A stretch of 64,000 nt of DNA from Microcebus murinus (GCF_040939455.1 NC_134119.1:14806501-14870500); one strand, 5' to 3'. Positions 42,801 through 57,800 are shown, counted from the first letter of the stretch. Notes: generated from the sequence alone by a model not told the origin. Translations and numbers: made by a program.

Positions 42801-45800
42801 AGGGAAACCAGGACACAGGCCATACACTGCCCAGTCTAAGGGTCTCACTTAAGGAGAGCGCCGTGCGTTTGTGAGAGAGGGTGCAAGGGACAGATGGAGG
42901 GAGGCTGAAAAAAAGAGCTGGAATTTTATCATGCACCTTGGAAAGCCAAAAGACAGGCTGGAGTGAAAACAAACACACACGCTTATGTTAAGAATCTCAG
43001 AATTTTCTAGAAGCCTTGGACACTGGGGTGTGTGCAAGGGTCAGAGGCCATGCCAGGTACCCCTGGGGAGTCTGGCTTGTTTAGTGCCCTGGAGGAATTA
43101 CCCACTAGAAACCTTCCCCTGATCCCTGCCCTGCCGTGTGAACTGCTTTCTGCACAGAAACGGGTCCCTGAGAGAGGACGCATGTGGCTGGACTCTTCTG
43201 GGAATGTTAAGTTACTATAGAATTAAATTAAAAGCCCGATGTGAATTCCAAAGGGAGCGAGCTTGGTAGAGAGAGGAGAACATACCTTCCTCTCGCAGGT
43301 AAGGTTTTTGGCAGGCATCATGGCATTTGGTGGAGAGGGGCAGGGGCGCGAGGAACAATATTTTCCAGGTGTTTCTTATTTACTTTTTTTTCCCTCACTT
43401 GTAGTTTCTGATTTTTCTACAGTGACCATATACTGCTTTTATAAGAAGAAAAAGGAATACAATTATTTTAAAGGAAAAAGGAGCTACATGTTTAGGAACA
43501 GTCAATTTATAAGAAGGTTAAAATCAGAGATGGTTGTTTGTGGAACAAAACGAGGCTCTGCAGAGGTACCTTAGATAGTCACAGGATGTTAGTTCTCAGG
43601 CCATATTCTGGAACTTCCTGACTGCAGAAAAGAAAGGCGTGAACCAGGAGGTTTAAGAGCTCCTCTCTGAACTTTTAGAGATGATATACAAAAGCCTAGT
43701 GTTTAAGTCCTACAAAAGGTACACAGACTCAGGGCAGCTTGTAGCTTTGTTTCATTGCATATCGTTGCAAATAAATGTTCGATTGCCTATTGCCTAGAAA
43801 TAGGTGTCGTTTTCCAGGAGGCTGCGGGGAATGCTGTCTGTGTTATGAATCCTTAACTGCATGATAAAGTGATGAAGCTATGATTGTTTTGTTAGAATAA
43901 TCACAATAGGTAATAATAACAGCCACTCTTTCTCCAGTGCCTAAAACGCCTGCTTATGTGGCAGTCACGAGAGAACACGCAGCAGGGAGCTGCCGTGAGG
44001 TTTTCTCTTCCCCGTGCAACGGAGCCGGGTGGGCGGGAACTCACGCATGAAGGCACTGCAGCTCAGGAGGGCTGGGCCACTGTCACCCGGCAGGCACCGG
44101 GCTGAGCACACTCCCTCACTCCCACGCTGCTTCTGGCACTCGCTCCGAATTTACTTACAGTGCAGAGTGGGATCACATGTTTTGCCACATCCATCAAGGA
44201 GCCGAGTGAGCAGTCCCCTCGGGGTGCACAGAAGGGCTGGGGTGGCCTGGGCCGAGCGGTTTGCTCCGTGCTGGCTGACGGGCAGGCCCGGCTGGCTCCG
44301 CTCATCCCACGTGGCTGCCGCAGCTGTTCACAGCCAGTTGTACTTTTCCTTTTGATTTTAGTTGAGCACCCTTCACCGACTCTCTTGATAAAGTCTCCTT
44401 AGAAAATTGCTTTTCAAATTGACTCCTTCTCCAGGAAGATTAAGGCTGAGGAAACCACAAACCTGACAATTGCCACTCACTGCACCTGGGAGCTGTTTGC
44501 GTGCAGCCCTGCATGTCTGAGATGGTGGCAGTGGCCAGGGCTGTTGATCCCTCTCCCCCAGGGCCTTGGGAGTGAGCCTGGTGGCAATAGGGCCTTCTCT
44601 GCTGAGCGGCATGGCCAGCCCTGGGGTGGCCCCTAAGGCTCCTTGTCTGGCCTCTGAGCTCTCCAACCAGCATGCCTGCACTAGACCTCACTCGCCTGCG
44701 TCCGAGAACACGTTCAGTGCGGGGTTGGAGGAGAGACCAGGCGGCACTGAGCGGACGCAGAGCCCTTCCACCCCAGGCAGGGCCTCCTCCCCGAGTCTGC
44801 TGGTCCCGTTGCCATGACTGAGACATTTTCCTGGTGCCCAGGTAACACTGGCTGAAGATAGGCATCCTCCCATTCATTCAGAAAATACTTCTTCTGTGTC
44901 TACTAAGGGCCTGGCACTGTTCTAGGCACCAAGAATACACTAGCGAACATGCCAGACAAGGCCCAGTCCTTGTGGAGGGCTCCCAGGAGTTAGTGCTGAG
45001 ATGGCTCTCTGGCTTCCTGTCATTGAAAACATGGCACTGACCTTGGGTAAAGTCCCTGGCTCACTGTAAGATGTTGGGATGATCACAGCTCTGGGCCTCA
45101 GATCCCTCAGAAGATGGGCTCGGACAACATGATTTCCAGTGTTCCCTCTGGCTCCAAATTCCTCGTTTATGTGGGTTATGACAGAATGCTAAGCATGTTC
45201 AGAATCTGGAAGATAAACTGCTCTTCATCTCAGCACATGTCCTCATCATGTAGTGAAAAGAGCCCAGGATTCGGATGCAGAAGGGCTTTGCTTCAAGTCC
45301 TGGTCTGCCCTTTGTGACTTGGAGCACATTTCTTATGCTTTCTGCATCTCAGCTTCCTTACCACTAAAAACTCAATGATAGGACATGCACCCCGGGCTTA
45401 CGAGGATTAAATACAGTGTAGGCAGAAGGCCTAGCATATATCAATACCAGGCACATAGTGGGTGCTTAGCATATATCAATACCAGGCACATAGTGGGTGC
45501 TTAGCATATATCAATACCAGGCACATAGTGGGTGCTTAGCATATATCAATACCAGGCACATAGTGGGTGCTTCTCCCTGAGACACAGCATGAGACCAGTT
45601 TGATGTTAATGCTGCAAAATATTATCACCCTGACTGTGTGAGTGGCAGGCACACCCTCAGCCATCGGGTGTCTATGAAGCTTATGTGTCCATACAGTGCA
45701 TGACACATAGTAGGCATGCAATAAAATTCAGTTCCTTCCTTCACTTACACTTACAGCCTCCGTGACCTTGACGACATCGGTCAACTTGTTCAGAGCGCAG

Positions 45801-48800
45801 TGAAGCCTGTCTCACCGAGGGGAGGGGTACAGGATGAGCAAAAGGGATGTATGGACACAGCAGCTTTGGGAGAACTGCGAGGAACTCTGCCGAGTAGCTA
45901 TTTTTATAATAGGACATTTATAACATCACTTAGGACTTGTGCAGCTCTGTGTTTTTAGATTAATATAGGGCTTGGGCTGAAGCTTTACTTTGCCATGCGG
46001 TGCTGATCAGAGCGAGGCCTTATAAAATCATGGACTGGTTTGCGGAAAAACCGCACAGCTCTGCAGTAATGTATTTGGTGCCACTTTCTAGCTCAGTGAG
46101 TACACAAGGGGGACGCTCAGCCACGGGAAGAGGCTGGTTCACGGGAGGAACCCATCCACGGCCGATGCTAGCCCACGGCTGACACGCCCCTGTGGGAGGG
46201 TGGTTGCCATGGAAGGACGTTCACCTATGGGAGGACAGTCACCCACAGGAGAAGCTTGCCTGGGGCGGGACGCTCAAGCACAGGGAACGCTGGCCTGGGG
46301 AAGGAGGTACACCCAAGGGCGCACACTTGTTCGTGGGAGGATGCTTTAGGCCATGGGGACACACAGTTTGGCAATTTGAAAATCAGGCAATTATTTCATC
46401 CAAAATTCTAGGATATTATTATCTTTCTTCTTTCCCTAAGTGTGAACTAGGAGTGTTTAAAGTCATGGATGAGAGGGAGAGGCAAAGTTACATTTATTAA
46501 GTGCCTACGGTGTGCTGGCTTTATACTTGGGTGTTGCTAAGGTCTCCCAGCAGCCTTTATTGGTGAGGAGAGAGGGAAGAGGCTCTTATTTGGGGGCCCA
46601 TTAGGACAGAATTTGGGGAGTCTAATCATTTAGATGGAAAAAACCCTACACATTAATTATCACTAACCTATAATGGAAGCTTAGCTTCTCTTTTGATTCC
46701 GAATGGAGGCAGAAAAGCAGAGCGGTATTAGCGCTTCCCCAGACTTTGTCATCAAAGAACCCAGAGATTTTCATATCCCATCACGCTCGTGCACGTGTCC
46801 TACAGTAGCATTTGGGTCACTGTCACTGCTCTGAAAGGATCTTGGCCATCAGATTTGCCACTCGAGCTTTTTACTAACGTGTTGATAAAAAGGATGTATG
46901 TTACTTCATCACAAATTTGCTTTTAAAAACATTTTTATGACTGGCTTTCAATATAATTGGCTTCCTTTGTAATCTTATGTATTTTGTCTAATGAATTAAA
47001 AAACCATTCTACTGAGATGGGGTCCCAAGACTTCATCTTCCTGCCAAAGTGGGGACAGAGCACAAAGGTTGAGGATTGCTAAAATAGAGGGTCAGAAAGG
47101 TCAGAAGTGTTGTCTAAAGTTGGCGAAGTCAGGATTTGAATTCAGGCCTGGGTAACCGACTACAAATCTGCAGAGAGTCTAGGACCAAAGGAAAGCATGG
47201 AAGAGGATAAACTCTGAGAGGGGCTGGACTTTAGTCAAGCTCAATGATCAACAGAACTAAGGCCGGGCTGGGGATGGATTTTACCACTGCTTAAATGACA
47301 CAAGCCAAGAGGTGTATTCTTATACACCTTGTACACCACATTCTTATTCTTATGACGGAACTCGAAGCAGCAAGGAGAATGAGCGAGCTATTGCTACAGG
47401 AGATCATGCGAATGACTCTCACAGACCTAATGCCAAGTAAAAGAAACTGTATGCTAAAACGTCCATACCACGTGATTCTACTTAGAGAAAGTCCAAGAAC
47501 TGGTAAATCTAATCTGTGGTGAGAGGAATAAAAGCAACGGTTGTCTACGTTAGGGTGTGTGGACCAACTGGAAGGGGGATGGGAGAATCTATCTGGGTTG
47601 ACACAATGTTCCATCTCTTGTTTGGGTGGTAGTTTCCCAGGTGTATACATTTATGGAAACTCAGATAACACACTCGTGTTCTGTGCATTTCATGGCATGT
47701 AAATAATACCTAAACGATGACAGTGATAAGGATTGATATCTCTATCTTACTGTTGGAAGAATCCAGATAGAAATTACATAAAGAAGAGTCCTTGTTGACT
47801 GATCTTCTTGCCATGATTGGGATGATGGAAGGGAAGTAGGTACACTTGGCCAACCCAGTGGTTTCTGTGCGGGGCACCCCTGGCACAGATCCCTGCAAGT
47901 GGCAATCCACCTCACTCAGAATAGAACCAAGTCCTTACATTGCCCCCCAGAGAGAATGAATAAATACATTTTGTTATAGTCACACACTGGAACACTCTTC
48001 AGCCATGAGAATAAACTACAAGTACACACTGAACATGTTCGAATCTCACAAACATAATTCTGAGCAAAACAATCTAGATAGAAAAGAGAACATAGTGTAT
48101 GATTCTACTTATATTAAGTGTAGAATAGGCAAAATAAGCTATGGAGTTAGAAGTAAGAATAGAGGTTCCCCTGGTGGGTGACGATAATGGCATAGACACA
48201 GGGGAGACTTCTGGGGTATTGGTCATGTTCTGTTTACTGATCTGGGTGCTGGTAACACTGGTTGATTTGTACACTTAAAAATAATGGCATAACCCCTGAA
48301 ACGGTTAAGGCTCACACTAGAAGCAAGGATTCTGAGGTACACAACTGTGCTCTATGTCAATGGCACCCCCTGGAGTTGTGCAACTAACTCTGCAGCTCTG
48401 CCTGGGAGCTGGCTGCCCCTGACTCAGATCCAGCCCTTGCCCTTGACATGGAGAGGGAATCTGTTACTGTTGTCAATGCCATGGCGCCATCTCTGGGGCG
48501 TTGTCCCCATGCAGCAGAAGGACCTCTGCCCCTACTTACTCAGGGTCCTGCACGGAGCCTCCCACACAGTGGAATCTCTCGGGCACGGTTTTCCAGTCTT
48601 TGGCCATTTTCACCATGGCGCCTGCGTCAAGGACCCCGTAGCCAAAGAGGTGATTGAACTCCAGGCCGACCCCGTTCCGCCGCCACTGATGCACCTCGTC
48701 GTGAAGCTGGTTCCGTTTGGAGGTGAGCACAGTCAGATGCTGCATGTCTCGCCAGGTCAGCCCCAGGCTGGATACAGGAAGCAGAGAGCGTGGCAGCAAG

Positions 48801-51800
48801 GGCAAGAGGCAGGGTGAGAGAGGGAGAGAGACACACAATGACTAAGATAAATAACACCCAGGACACGGACCCCTCGTAAGGTTTTGGAACACCTGTGAAC
48901 CCTCAATTCAAGGGAGGGGGGCCATGCACTATTCAGAACCACTATATATGTCAATTAAAAAATCTTCTTGCTTTTTTTTTACTTAAATAAGTTTATTTCA
49001 AAAGAGCATTCTAACGTACACACTAGAATGGCTAAAATGAAAAAGCCTGAGAATACCAAGTGTTGATGAAGATGCAGAGCAACTAGAACTCGTGTACTTT
49101 GCTGATGAGTATGTAAGTGATTTGCAACCACTTTGGAAAATTGTTTGGCTGTATCTTCTAAGGTTGTCCATATGCCTAAGCTATAGCCCAGAAATTCCAT
49201 TCCTAGGTACGCACCTGACAAAATGTGTATCTATTCCCCAGCCGTGTGCTAGGATGCTCATAGCCCCAAAGTACAAAGCCCCTAAATTCTCAGCCATGGT
49301 AGAATGAATAAACAAAGTGAGGTGTAACTTATCGAATATGGGATACCATACACCAATGAGAATGAATGAACTATAGCTACTCTAAATAATATGGAAGAAT
49401 CTCAGAAATACAGTGTTGACTTAAAGAAGCCAGACAGAAAAGATAATATACTGTATGATTCCATTTGTTTGAAGTATAAAAATAAGAACTACTAATCCAT
49501 GCTGTTAGGAGTCCTATTAGTGGTTAGTCTCTAGGGGTGGTGACTGGAGGGGACACAAGGGAGTTTTGGGGTGCTAGTTGTGCTCTGTTTGTTGATCTGG
49601 GTGCTGGCTACATGAGTGTGTTCCATTTTTGAAAATGAGGCCACCAGTTCTTCAAGAGTAGAGAAAATATCAAGGATTTGAGTAGAGAAAATAGTCAAGG
49701 ATTCCAATGATCCTGAAATTCAGACCTTCTTCTTTTAAGGAGAAAGTTCCAAGGGAGGTCAATGCTTATTTGAGGAGATTCAGAACAAATTTTGGACATA
49801 TGGTCCCCCAGGACTGGAGAGAATTCTGTGAAAGTTCCTGAAGTTGATTATGGCTAAAAGCTCAGTGTTTTGCTGAAATGGGATTCTGAATTTGTTAATC
49901 TCAGAGGTGTTGACAAATGAGGATCTAAATGACCTGAGGGCTGGCTAGCAGGTTAATGACAGGGCTAGCAGGTATTTCATTTCTCATCTTCGTTGCAAAA
50001 ATGTTCTATACTTCCCAATGCCTGGAGAAGGACACCCTCAGATGTTTCTCCAGATTTAGTCTCATGGGTGGGGGGAGAAAGAGAGAGAGAAGATGTGTCA
50101 GAATGAGGAACTTCTCACTTCTGAGATAAATCAGAGCATAGCACATACCCCAATGTAATTGAGTTTGTGAACACTGTTTGACTAGCCATTTGCATATGTC
50201 TAAAAAGTAAAACTGGGTCTTTCTTAATTCTCCCTTCTGAGCAATTTCAGAATTGACAGAATACACTATTCTGCAAAATAGGTATTTCATCAACCTGCTT
50301 TAAGCTTTAACCCAACCTAGTAGCTCGAGAATCACAGGTACTAGTTATTATCAAATCATAAAAATATAAATACATGTACAAGTATCTGCAAGATAAATAT
50401 AAATATAAATACATGTACAAGTATCTGCTAGATAAAGGTCACTGTGTTGGAGGTTGTAGGACAGGTAATGTGACATATTCTTCCCTGTTCTCAAATGTTT
50501 TGTGTAATAGGTGGGAAAATTAGACACAGCCATGTGGAAAGGGACTGCAAAATGAAGTGATTGCATGGATGTCTACTGAGTGTCTACCACATTTAGGCAC
50601 TGTGCTGATTTTGGGCATGTCGCAGGGAGGTCCCTTCCCTTACAGAGCCTAGGGGGACAGATGGATAACTCAATATTGAAAAAGTAAGGGCTGTCATTTT
50701 AGGGGGAGCTCAGGATGCCGAGGGAGCCTTCAGTGGAGCTCCTGCATTATCCCAGTCAGGGGTTCTCACTGTGGTCCTCAAGCCCCTGTGTCAGAACCAC
50801 TTGAGCACTAGTGACCTGTGTAGATTCCCAGCCCTCCTAAATCAGCATCTTGGAGATTGTGGGCCTGAGCATGTGCATTTAAGATAACTCTCCAAATGAT
50901 TTTCTCTGCACACTGATGTTTGAGAACCTTGGTCTGTGACAGTGGTTCTCAACCTTCCCTGAACATTTGAATCATCTGGGGATGGTTTAAAAAAGTGATG
51001 TCAGGGCTCACAGGTTTGGATTTCCTGGACTCATCCAAGCATCTGGTATTTTCATTATGCAGTCAAGCTTGAGCAAACAGGGTGTGGGGAGCTTCCTTAC
51101 TTCCTGAAGAGCGTTGGGGGAGCTCGAGCAAAACGCAGCTTTCCAGGCTCCTGATTCTGTGGGGCTGAGATGGACTTGGGTATTTGTGTTTTTAACAAGC
51201 ACTCCAGGGAGTCTAACTATCAGGAAATTTGAGCCACTCTGGTCCAGGGATCAGCAAGGATCTCTTAGGAAGTGGCTAACTACAAACCCGACTTCTAACA
51301 GGAGTAGATTAGTCTCTCTCCTGTTTGTGAGGATTTCCCCTCACCATTCTCTTTCAGAGCATGATACTTTTATTTACAGCATCAAGTTCCCCTGAACCCA
51401 ATTAACATTTTCCTCCCAATTATCAAGGCAGCAAAGGGAATTTAAGGAGAACACATGCATCTTTAAAGAAATTGAAAACTGAAATGTTTTAAAGACATTA
51501 CAGTTTTAAGGTTGGAGGAATGACTTCTACTAACATCTGGTAAATTCTAGAAGCCAACAGGAGACTTTTAATCTCTTTACTCATTGGATCTGATCTTTTC
51601 TTCTGAGCAATGTAAGGTAAGCAAGTTGTTTCACTTCTCTGGGCCTTGTTTTCTTCATCCGTAAGAGATGATTGCAGTAGCAGAAGATCCATTTGTTTTC
51701 TTTCATCTGTAATATTTTAAGTTTATCCTCTAAATTCTGGATTATTTCCAGTTTGAGAAAATAATGCATTTATGAGTCAAACTGGCATTTTTCTCTTCTG

Positions 51801-54800
51801 CCTTTTTGCTTGCTCACCTGCTATGAACGGTGAGAGGAAATCCAGTAATTTCCATACTACCCCGTGGTGTCACTGCTGTGTGGAAATCTATCTCAAAGAA
51901 ATCAAAACCTGATTTCGAGCATTGTATTTGAGGAAGAGCTAATTCATTCATTCGCTGTGGCCCACTGCCATGGACAGAATGAGTAGTGAGCCCGTCAGCC
52001 AAGCAGGTGGCTGCGCCTCTTCTGTGTTTAATAGTGAGGCTGAGGAAAGAGCCCCACGTCGGAACCCAGGCACCCCTAGGTTTAAATCCAACCGTGGGAA
52101 CTGGACAAGTTACTTTAACAATCTGAGCTCCAGCCTTCACATCTTTGAAATGTATCCAAGGCCTTATAGGTTTGTTGCAGGGTACAAAAACAGATCAGGT
52201 AAGTAAATAGCTAGCACAGTGCTGGGTGCTCAATAAAGAGTTTATTGTTAATAATAATAAAATCTATCTCACTTACTGGAAATTGAAATAAGTTAGAAGA
52301 GAATAGACAAGTCACAATATTTCAAAGAATGTAAATGAATGACTTTCAGTTTTAAGGGGTATTCAACCTTAAAAATCACCACACATCCAGTTAAAAAAAT
52401 AAGCTTTCCTAAAGAAATACTATTTTGGAAGCAGAGCTATCATATCCCACAAAGCCATTTGAACCTTATTGATGATCTAATTTTCTTTCTTTTGGCTTAA
52501 AGCAACATGCATTTATTCTCTTAACAGTTCTGGAAGTCAGAAATCTGCAATGAGTCTTACTAGGCTTCAAATCAACATGTCCACAGAGGGGTGCTCCTTT
52601 CTGAAGGCTCTATGGGAGAAACTGCTTCCTTACCTTCCTTCAGCTTCTAGAGGTTGCCCATTTTGCTTAGTTTGTGGCCCCTTCCTCTGTCTTCAAAGCC
52701 AGCAGGGTGGCCTTTTCCAATAGGTCTCTGACTCTGATCTTCACTCTCTTGCTTTCCACTTTTGCTTGTAGGAACCTTATGAATACATTTGGCCAACTAG
52801 GTAATTCAGGATAGGAAAATCTCCCCATTTCAAGACTAACTGATTATAACTTTATTTCATGTGTGTGTGTGTGTGTGTGTGTATGTAAGAGGGCTGTCTG
52901 GAAAGTATCCAGCCATGTAACTGTTCTTGTTATATTAACAATGGCTGGATACTTTCTAGATGGCCCTCGTATATCTCATGTAGTAATACAATGTATCATA
53001 GGTTTGGGGGATTGGGATGTGGACATGTTTAGGGGGTCATTGTTCTGTCTACCATACCATGCTTCTTTGATGTACTAGGTTTTATTAGATACTTGTAGCT
53101 CATCGGGACTTCCTTCAAATGGAAAAGCCACTAAGACTCAGAGGAGGCCTGTCATGGAATCTCAGTAGGTTGATTCTGCAGACATGGTGGAGCTGTGCCC
53201 ATTGATGGGGCAGGATTGATAGTTTTCCTGCAAGGTGAGCTGAATGTGGGATGGTGAGAAGAGCAGGAGCTCTTCTCTTGGATATTTGATCCAAGGCTAT
53301 TGGCTATTCCATCCCTTGTATAGAGCTAGAACAGCAGGGAATATTTCTTTATCTCATTTATTTTCCACCAGATAGAGAGTTGGATAAGATGACCATGAAG
53401 ATCTCTCCTAATCTTGAGAGTTTACGATCTTCCTGTTTGGTGAGATGGCCAAGATAAAAATGTATGGCTAGGAGATATAGAAATAGAGGGAACCACATTA
53501 GATGGCACAAGTTCTAACCTCTTGAAAGAGATTATTAAACTTTATTTAATGGACATATTATTTCTGCTCCACACTTGAAAATTTACAGGAAAAGAAATTC
53601 CAGAATGTTCCTCAGTGAGACATTCTTTTGTTGTCTTCAACCTCTAAATGATATCCATAAGCCAAAAAAGCTATTCCCTGTCAGGAAATGCAAGCAAAAT
53701 CCCATTATATTGATTTTCATTGGACAATGACCATATGTCCTGAATTTATGGAATAGTTCTCATTTCATATAAATTTATTCTTTTCAATAGAGAATTAATT
53801 AAGTTTATAAGTATAATTTAGTTTTATATTTTGGTAAAACATTTCATACAAATAATTTTACAAATCAGAAGATCTTCTGTTTAATCCATCTTAATTTTTT
53901 AGTTTGGGCAAATGTAGTTGAATATTTTCCTGGTAGTGGAATTTTTTTTGTTTTTTTTGCCTGAATAATTACACTGCTACAGAACATCCCTAGTCTGTAG
54001 AGCTAAAGACAAACAAAACTTGCTATCTGTGTAAGCAATAAATTGGTCCCTGGCAATACATTTACTATGAAAAACGGTAACAGAAAGAAACAGTAATAAG
54101 GACATCCAATGTATATTAAATGCCTAACATAGGCCCTGTGGCAAGTCTTTACATATATAGCTTTGTTTAGGTCTTAAAAATGAAAACTCTGAGAAGAAAG
54201 TATCTTCTCCTTGCCTATATTTTAGATGGGGAGGCTGATTAGGCACTTGGAGCAATGTTACCCTAACGATGTACAAAGTTAGAAGGGAGGAGACCAGATG
54301 AGGAAAAGGAGACCAGACTGGATGAGGAAGAGGAGATCAGACCAGATGAGACCAGACAGGGAAGAGGAGACCAGACCAGAAGAGAAGACCAAACTGGACA
54401 AGGAAGAGAAGACCAGACCAGACAAGGAAGAGGAAACGACACTGGACAAGGAAGAGGAGATCAGACTGGACGAGACCGAATGAGGAAGAGGAGACCAGAC
54501 CAGATAAGACTAGACTGGAAAGAGGAGACCAGACCAGATGAGGAAGAGGAGACCAGACGAGATAAGACTAGACTGGGAAGGGGAGACCAGACCAGATGAG
54601 GAAGAGGAGACCAGACTGAAAGAGGAGACAAGACTGGGTGAGGAAGAGATGAGCCCAGACAAGGAAGAGGAGATCAGACCTGACGAGGAAGAGGAGATGA
54701 GACTGGACAAGGAAGAGGAGACCAGACTGGAAGAGGAGACAAGACTGGATGAGGAAGAGGAGATGAGCCCGGGTAAGGAAAAAGAGACCAGACCAGACAA

Positions 54801-57800
54801 GGAAAAGAAGATGAGACTGGACTAGAAAGAGGAGACCAGACTGGAAGAGCATGATCTAACTTTCTGTATTTTGCAGATAAGACAACAGATATCCAGAGAA
54901 GATAAGTGATTGCCCACTTAGATGCTTGAAGACATTAGCAGTTGTCTTTTCCTCTGAATCTATACTTTCTCCTTTCTTATTAAGAAAACCTCAATTTTAT
55001 TCAGAACAGCAATGTGCTATTCGATAAAGCTACATTTTCCAGACTCCCTTGCAGTGTGGGTAGTCATGTGAGAATTCTGGCTAATGGGAAATAAGAGAAG
55101 CCACTAGGTGGGCTTTTTGGAAAGCCCTTGAAAAATGGCTGACTCACCTGGTGGACTTCTTTTTTGCCCTTTGCTCTTCCCCCTTTCCTGCCTGAAATGT
55201 AAACATGATGGCTGGAGTTCCAGCACATCTGGAGAAAGTGAAAGTGGCAGGGCAGAAAGCTGGAAAGAGCTGATATCCCAGATTCACAGTGGCACCCCCA
55301 AGCCAGCCCTGGGTTCCTTATCTCTTTATTGTCTTTCACATGACAGAAAAAAATGAACTCTTGTCTCAGTTTAGCTATTGTTATTTAGATTTCCTGTTTC
55401 ATGCAGACAAATTCAATCTTGACCTAATACCAACATCTACTCAGAGGCAGAGTCCAGCTACCTACCCTTTACACAATATTCCAAGTCACAAGTTCACAGA
55501 GCCCTTGCCTTATTGGTTGTCTGTGCACCCCAGTTCACAGACCAGTGACAGGTGGGCTGCATAAGTATTCCCTGGGAATGCGGACTGCAAAGGCAGGTTC
55601 CTGGGCCACTCATCCCTAGGGATTTGCATACAGTGAGTCTTGGAAGGGTTTGGGAATCTATCTTTTTGGAAACGTTCCCCAATGTGCTTACCTTAACTAG
55701 TTATGAGGGAAATTCAAATTAAAACTATTGTGATTCCACTGCATACACATAAGAGCAGCTAAAATGTTGAAGACTAATGCTACCATATTTTGGCAAGGAT
55801 GTGGAGCAACTGTAACTCTCATATACTGCTCAAGGTAGGGTCCATAGGTACACCCACTTTGGAGAGCTATTTGGCAGCATCTCCTAGAGCTGCATGCATG
55901 AGTACCCATGACTCAACACTTCGACTTCCTAGTATACACCCAACAAAAATGCATCCATAGGTTCACCAAAAGACATGTCCAAGGATCTTCATAGCAACAT
56001 CACTCATAATAGCCCCAAAGTGGAAACGATCCAAACATCCATTTGTACAATGAAATGATAGTCCCTAATGGGAATGAACACCCTATAAGTACACACCACG
56101 ATATGGAGGAAGCTCTCAGACAGAATACTGAGAAACAGAGCCCACACGGGTACTGAGGTAATGGTCTGTTTCTTGATTTGGGTGCTGGTTGGTTGCATGA
56201 GTCTGTTCATTTTGTCAAAATGTCACGGAGCTATACCTAATGATTTTCTTTGTGTATATTATACTTCAACAAAGAGTTTACATTAAGAATCCATCCCCTG
56301 GAAGGTTGTGGGAACACTGTTCTAGTCCAACATGTGGACCACTTTTCTCTGGATGATTCTCTTGAGCCACAAATTTGTCTCTTTATGACATCTACTCCTC
56401 AGGCCCGGCTCAGCCCTCTAGAACCACACAGAAAGGTCCATGTCCTATGAGAGAAACATTTGAAGGTGGCAGTTACCCCCTTCCAAAGAAATTCTTTAAA
56501 ATTTCTCTAATACTGGTTATACTGGGAGTTGTGACCAGTATTTCCTGTGACTCAGTTGGGCATTTTCAAGCATTTGTTAGAAAATAACCTTATGAGATTA
56601 AACTACAAAGTGATGACTGGTCAGAAGAGAGAAATGGTTTCTCTTTTCCTCCCCTGAAGTCATAGGGTGAGGGGGAGAGGCAGTTATTCTTTCTCTTTGA
56701 AGATCCTAATGCTCATACATTTAGATAGGATAATATGTTTATTGTATTCAAGCTGCTTTGGAAAAATTTTCTTTTTTGACCACTGGGTAGGAAACAGCCC
56801 TTGACTGCTGTCACACTTGTCATTTAAGATGCCCTGCTTCCTTGTCTGAAGAGAGAGATGAGCTGTAGGGACTACTTGGGGCGAGCCTCTCCCTTCTCCT
56901 CCCTTTGGGCTCTGTCTTGGGGCTATTTCATCCTGACCAGTGGTTTTCACTTTTGGCTACTGGTACAGCTTTGCCTATAGGGGCAGAAAGCCAGAGGTGC
57001 CTTGGAGTTTACTTCCCCAGGGTGGTTCTTTGCTAGTGACTGAGTACTAGAAGAATGTGACAGGCCAGCTCCCTTGGCTAGAGGTGGAACAAACTCTGTG
57101 GCATAATTTACACTCCAGAGCTCCTACAGGATTAGGCTGAGGCCAGAACTTCTCTTGAAATTTGCCCTTGTTTAGATTCTTCCCCATCCCTCACTTCCTC
57201 TCCCTGCTTCCGTAAACTGGTCTTTCCTGGGAGTCTTTCGTTAATAAATCACTTGCACCAAAAATCTCATCTTTAGGGTCTGCTCCCAACCTCAGGCAGT
57301 TGGTGTTTTGAAGAATTTTAGGACTAGCTTCCATGATGGGCTTTAACCACCTACTGCCAGGTCTTATTATTTTTCTCTCTTTATGGCAACAGCATTAAAT
57401 TCATGACCTTTACTCCACAACAGTGTGCCTAAGTGGTGCACATTTATTTTGTGTGTAGGATATCTGCATGTATGCGCTAAAAGAATGGCGAATGATAGAG
57501 GCAGAACTGTGAATCTCCTTAGAAACCCAACAGCCTGTCTCCACCACTTTGATTCATTTAAGTTGTCCCTTTGTATACGTATAGGCCTGGACAAGTGACT
57601 TTTTGCTTGTCAAAATCCCAGGAGACTGTGAGTTAAGTACTGCTTTTTGGGTTGAAATGGAGACCAGAAACCCATCTTGTTTTTGGAGCACTGCTACTCC
57701 CAGTCCCTGGGAGGCTCAGTGGTAGGCAGCAGGCTTCTCTGTCTGTCTGTTCCCATCTGTAGTGAGCAAAGCCAGCTCAGACTCCAGGGCCCACTCAGGC

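Larger units (their letters stand above)
39850..48539 (-). other. PCSK2: PCSK2 intron 11
   Basis: GT-AG intron of 8.7 kb on the minus strand. It carries MIRs (about 40730-40910, 41490-41600, 45230-45430), a hAT-like element, the 35-bp tandem repeat, an L2 fragment, a 17-18-bp minisatellite and two L1 3' fragments. The stretch 42000-44850 shows nothing recognisable. Confidence 0.95.

Noticed and set aside
45432..45571. CRISPR-like direct repeats
   Set aside because: Copies are contiguous with no unique spacers, in a primate intron. It is a simple tandem array.
54538..54825. 95-codon acidic frame (and antisense Leu/Ser frames)
   Set aside because: Produced by the polypurine repeat with three-base unit lengths; no start context, no splice support.
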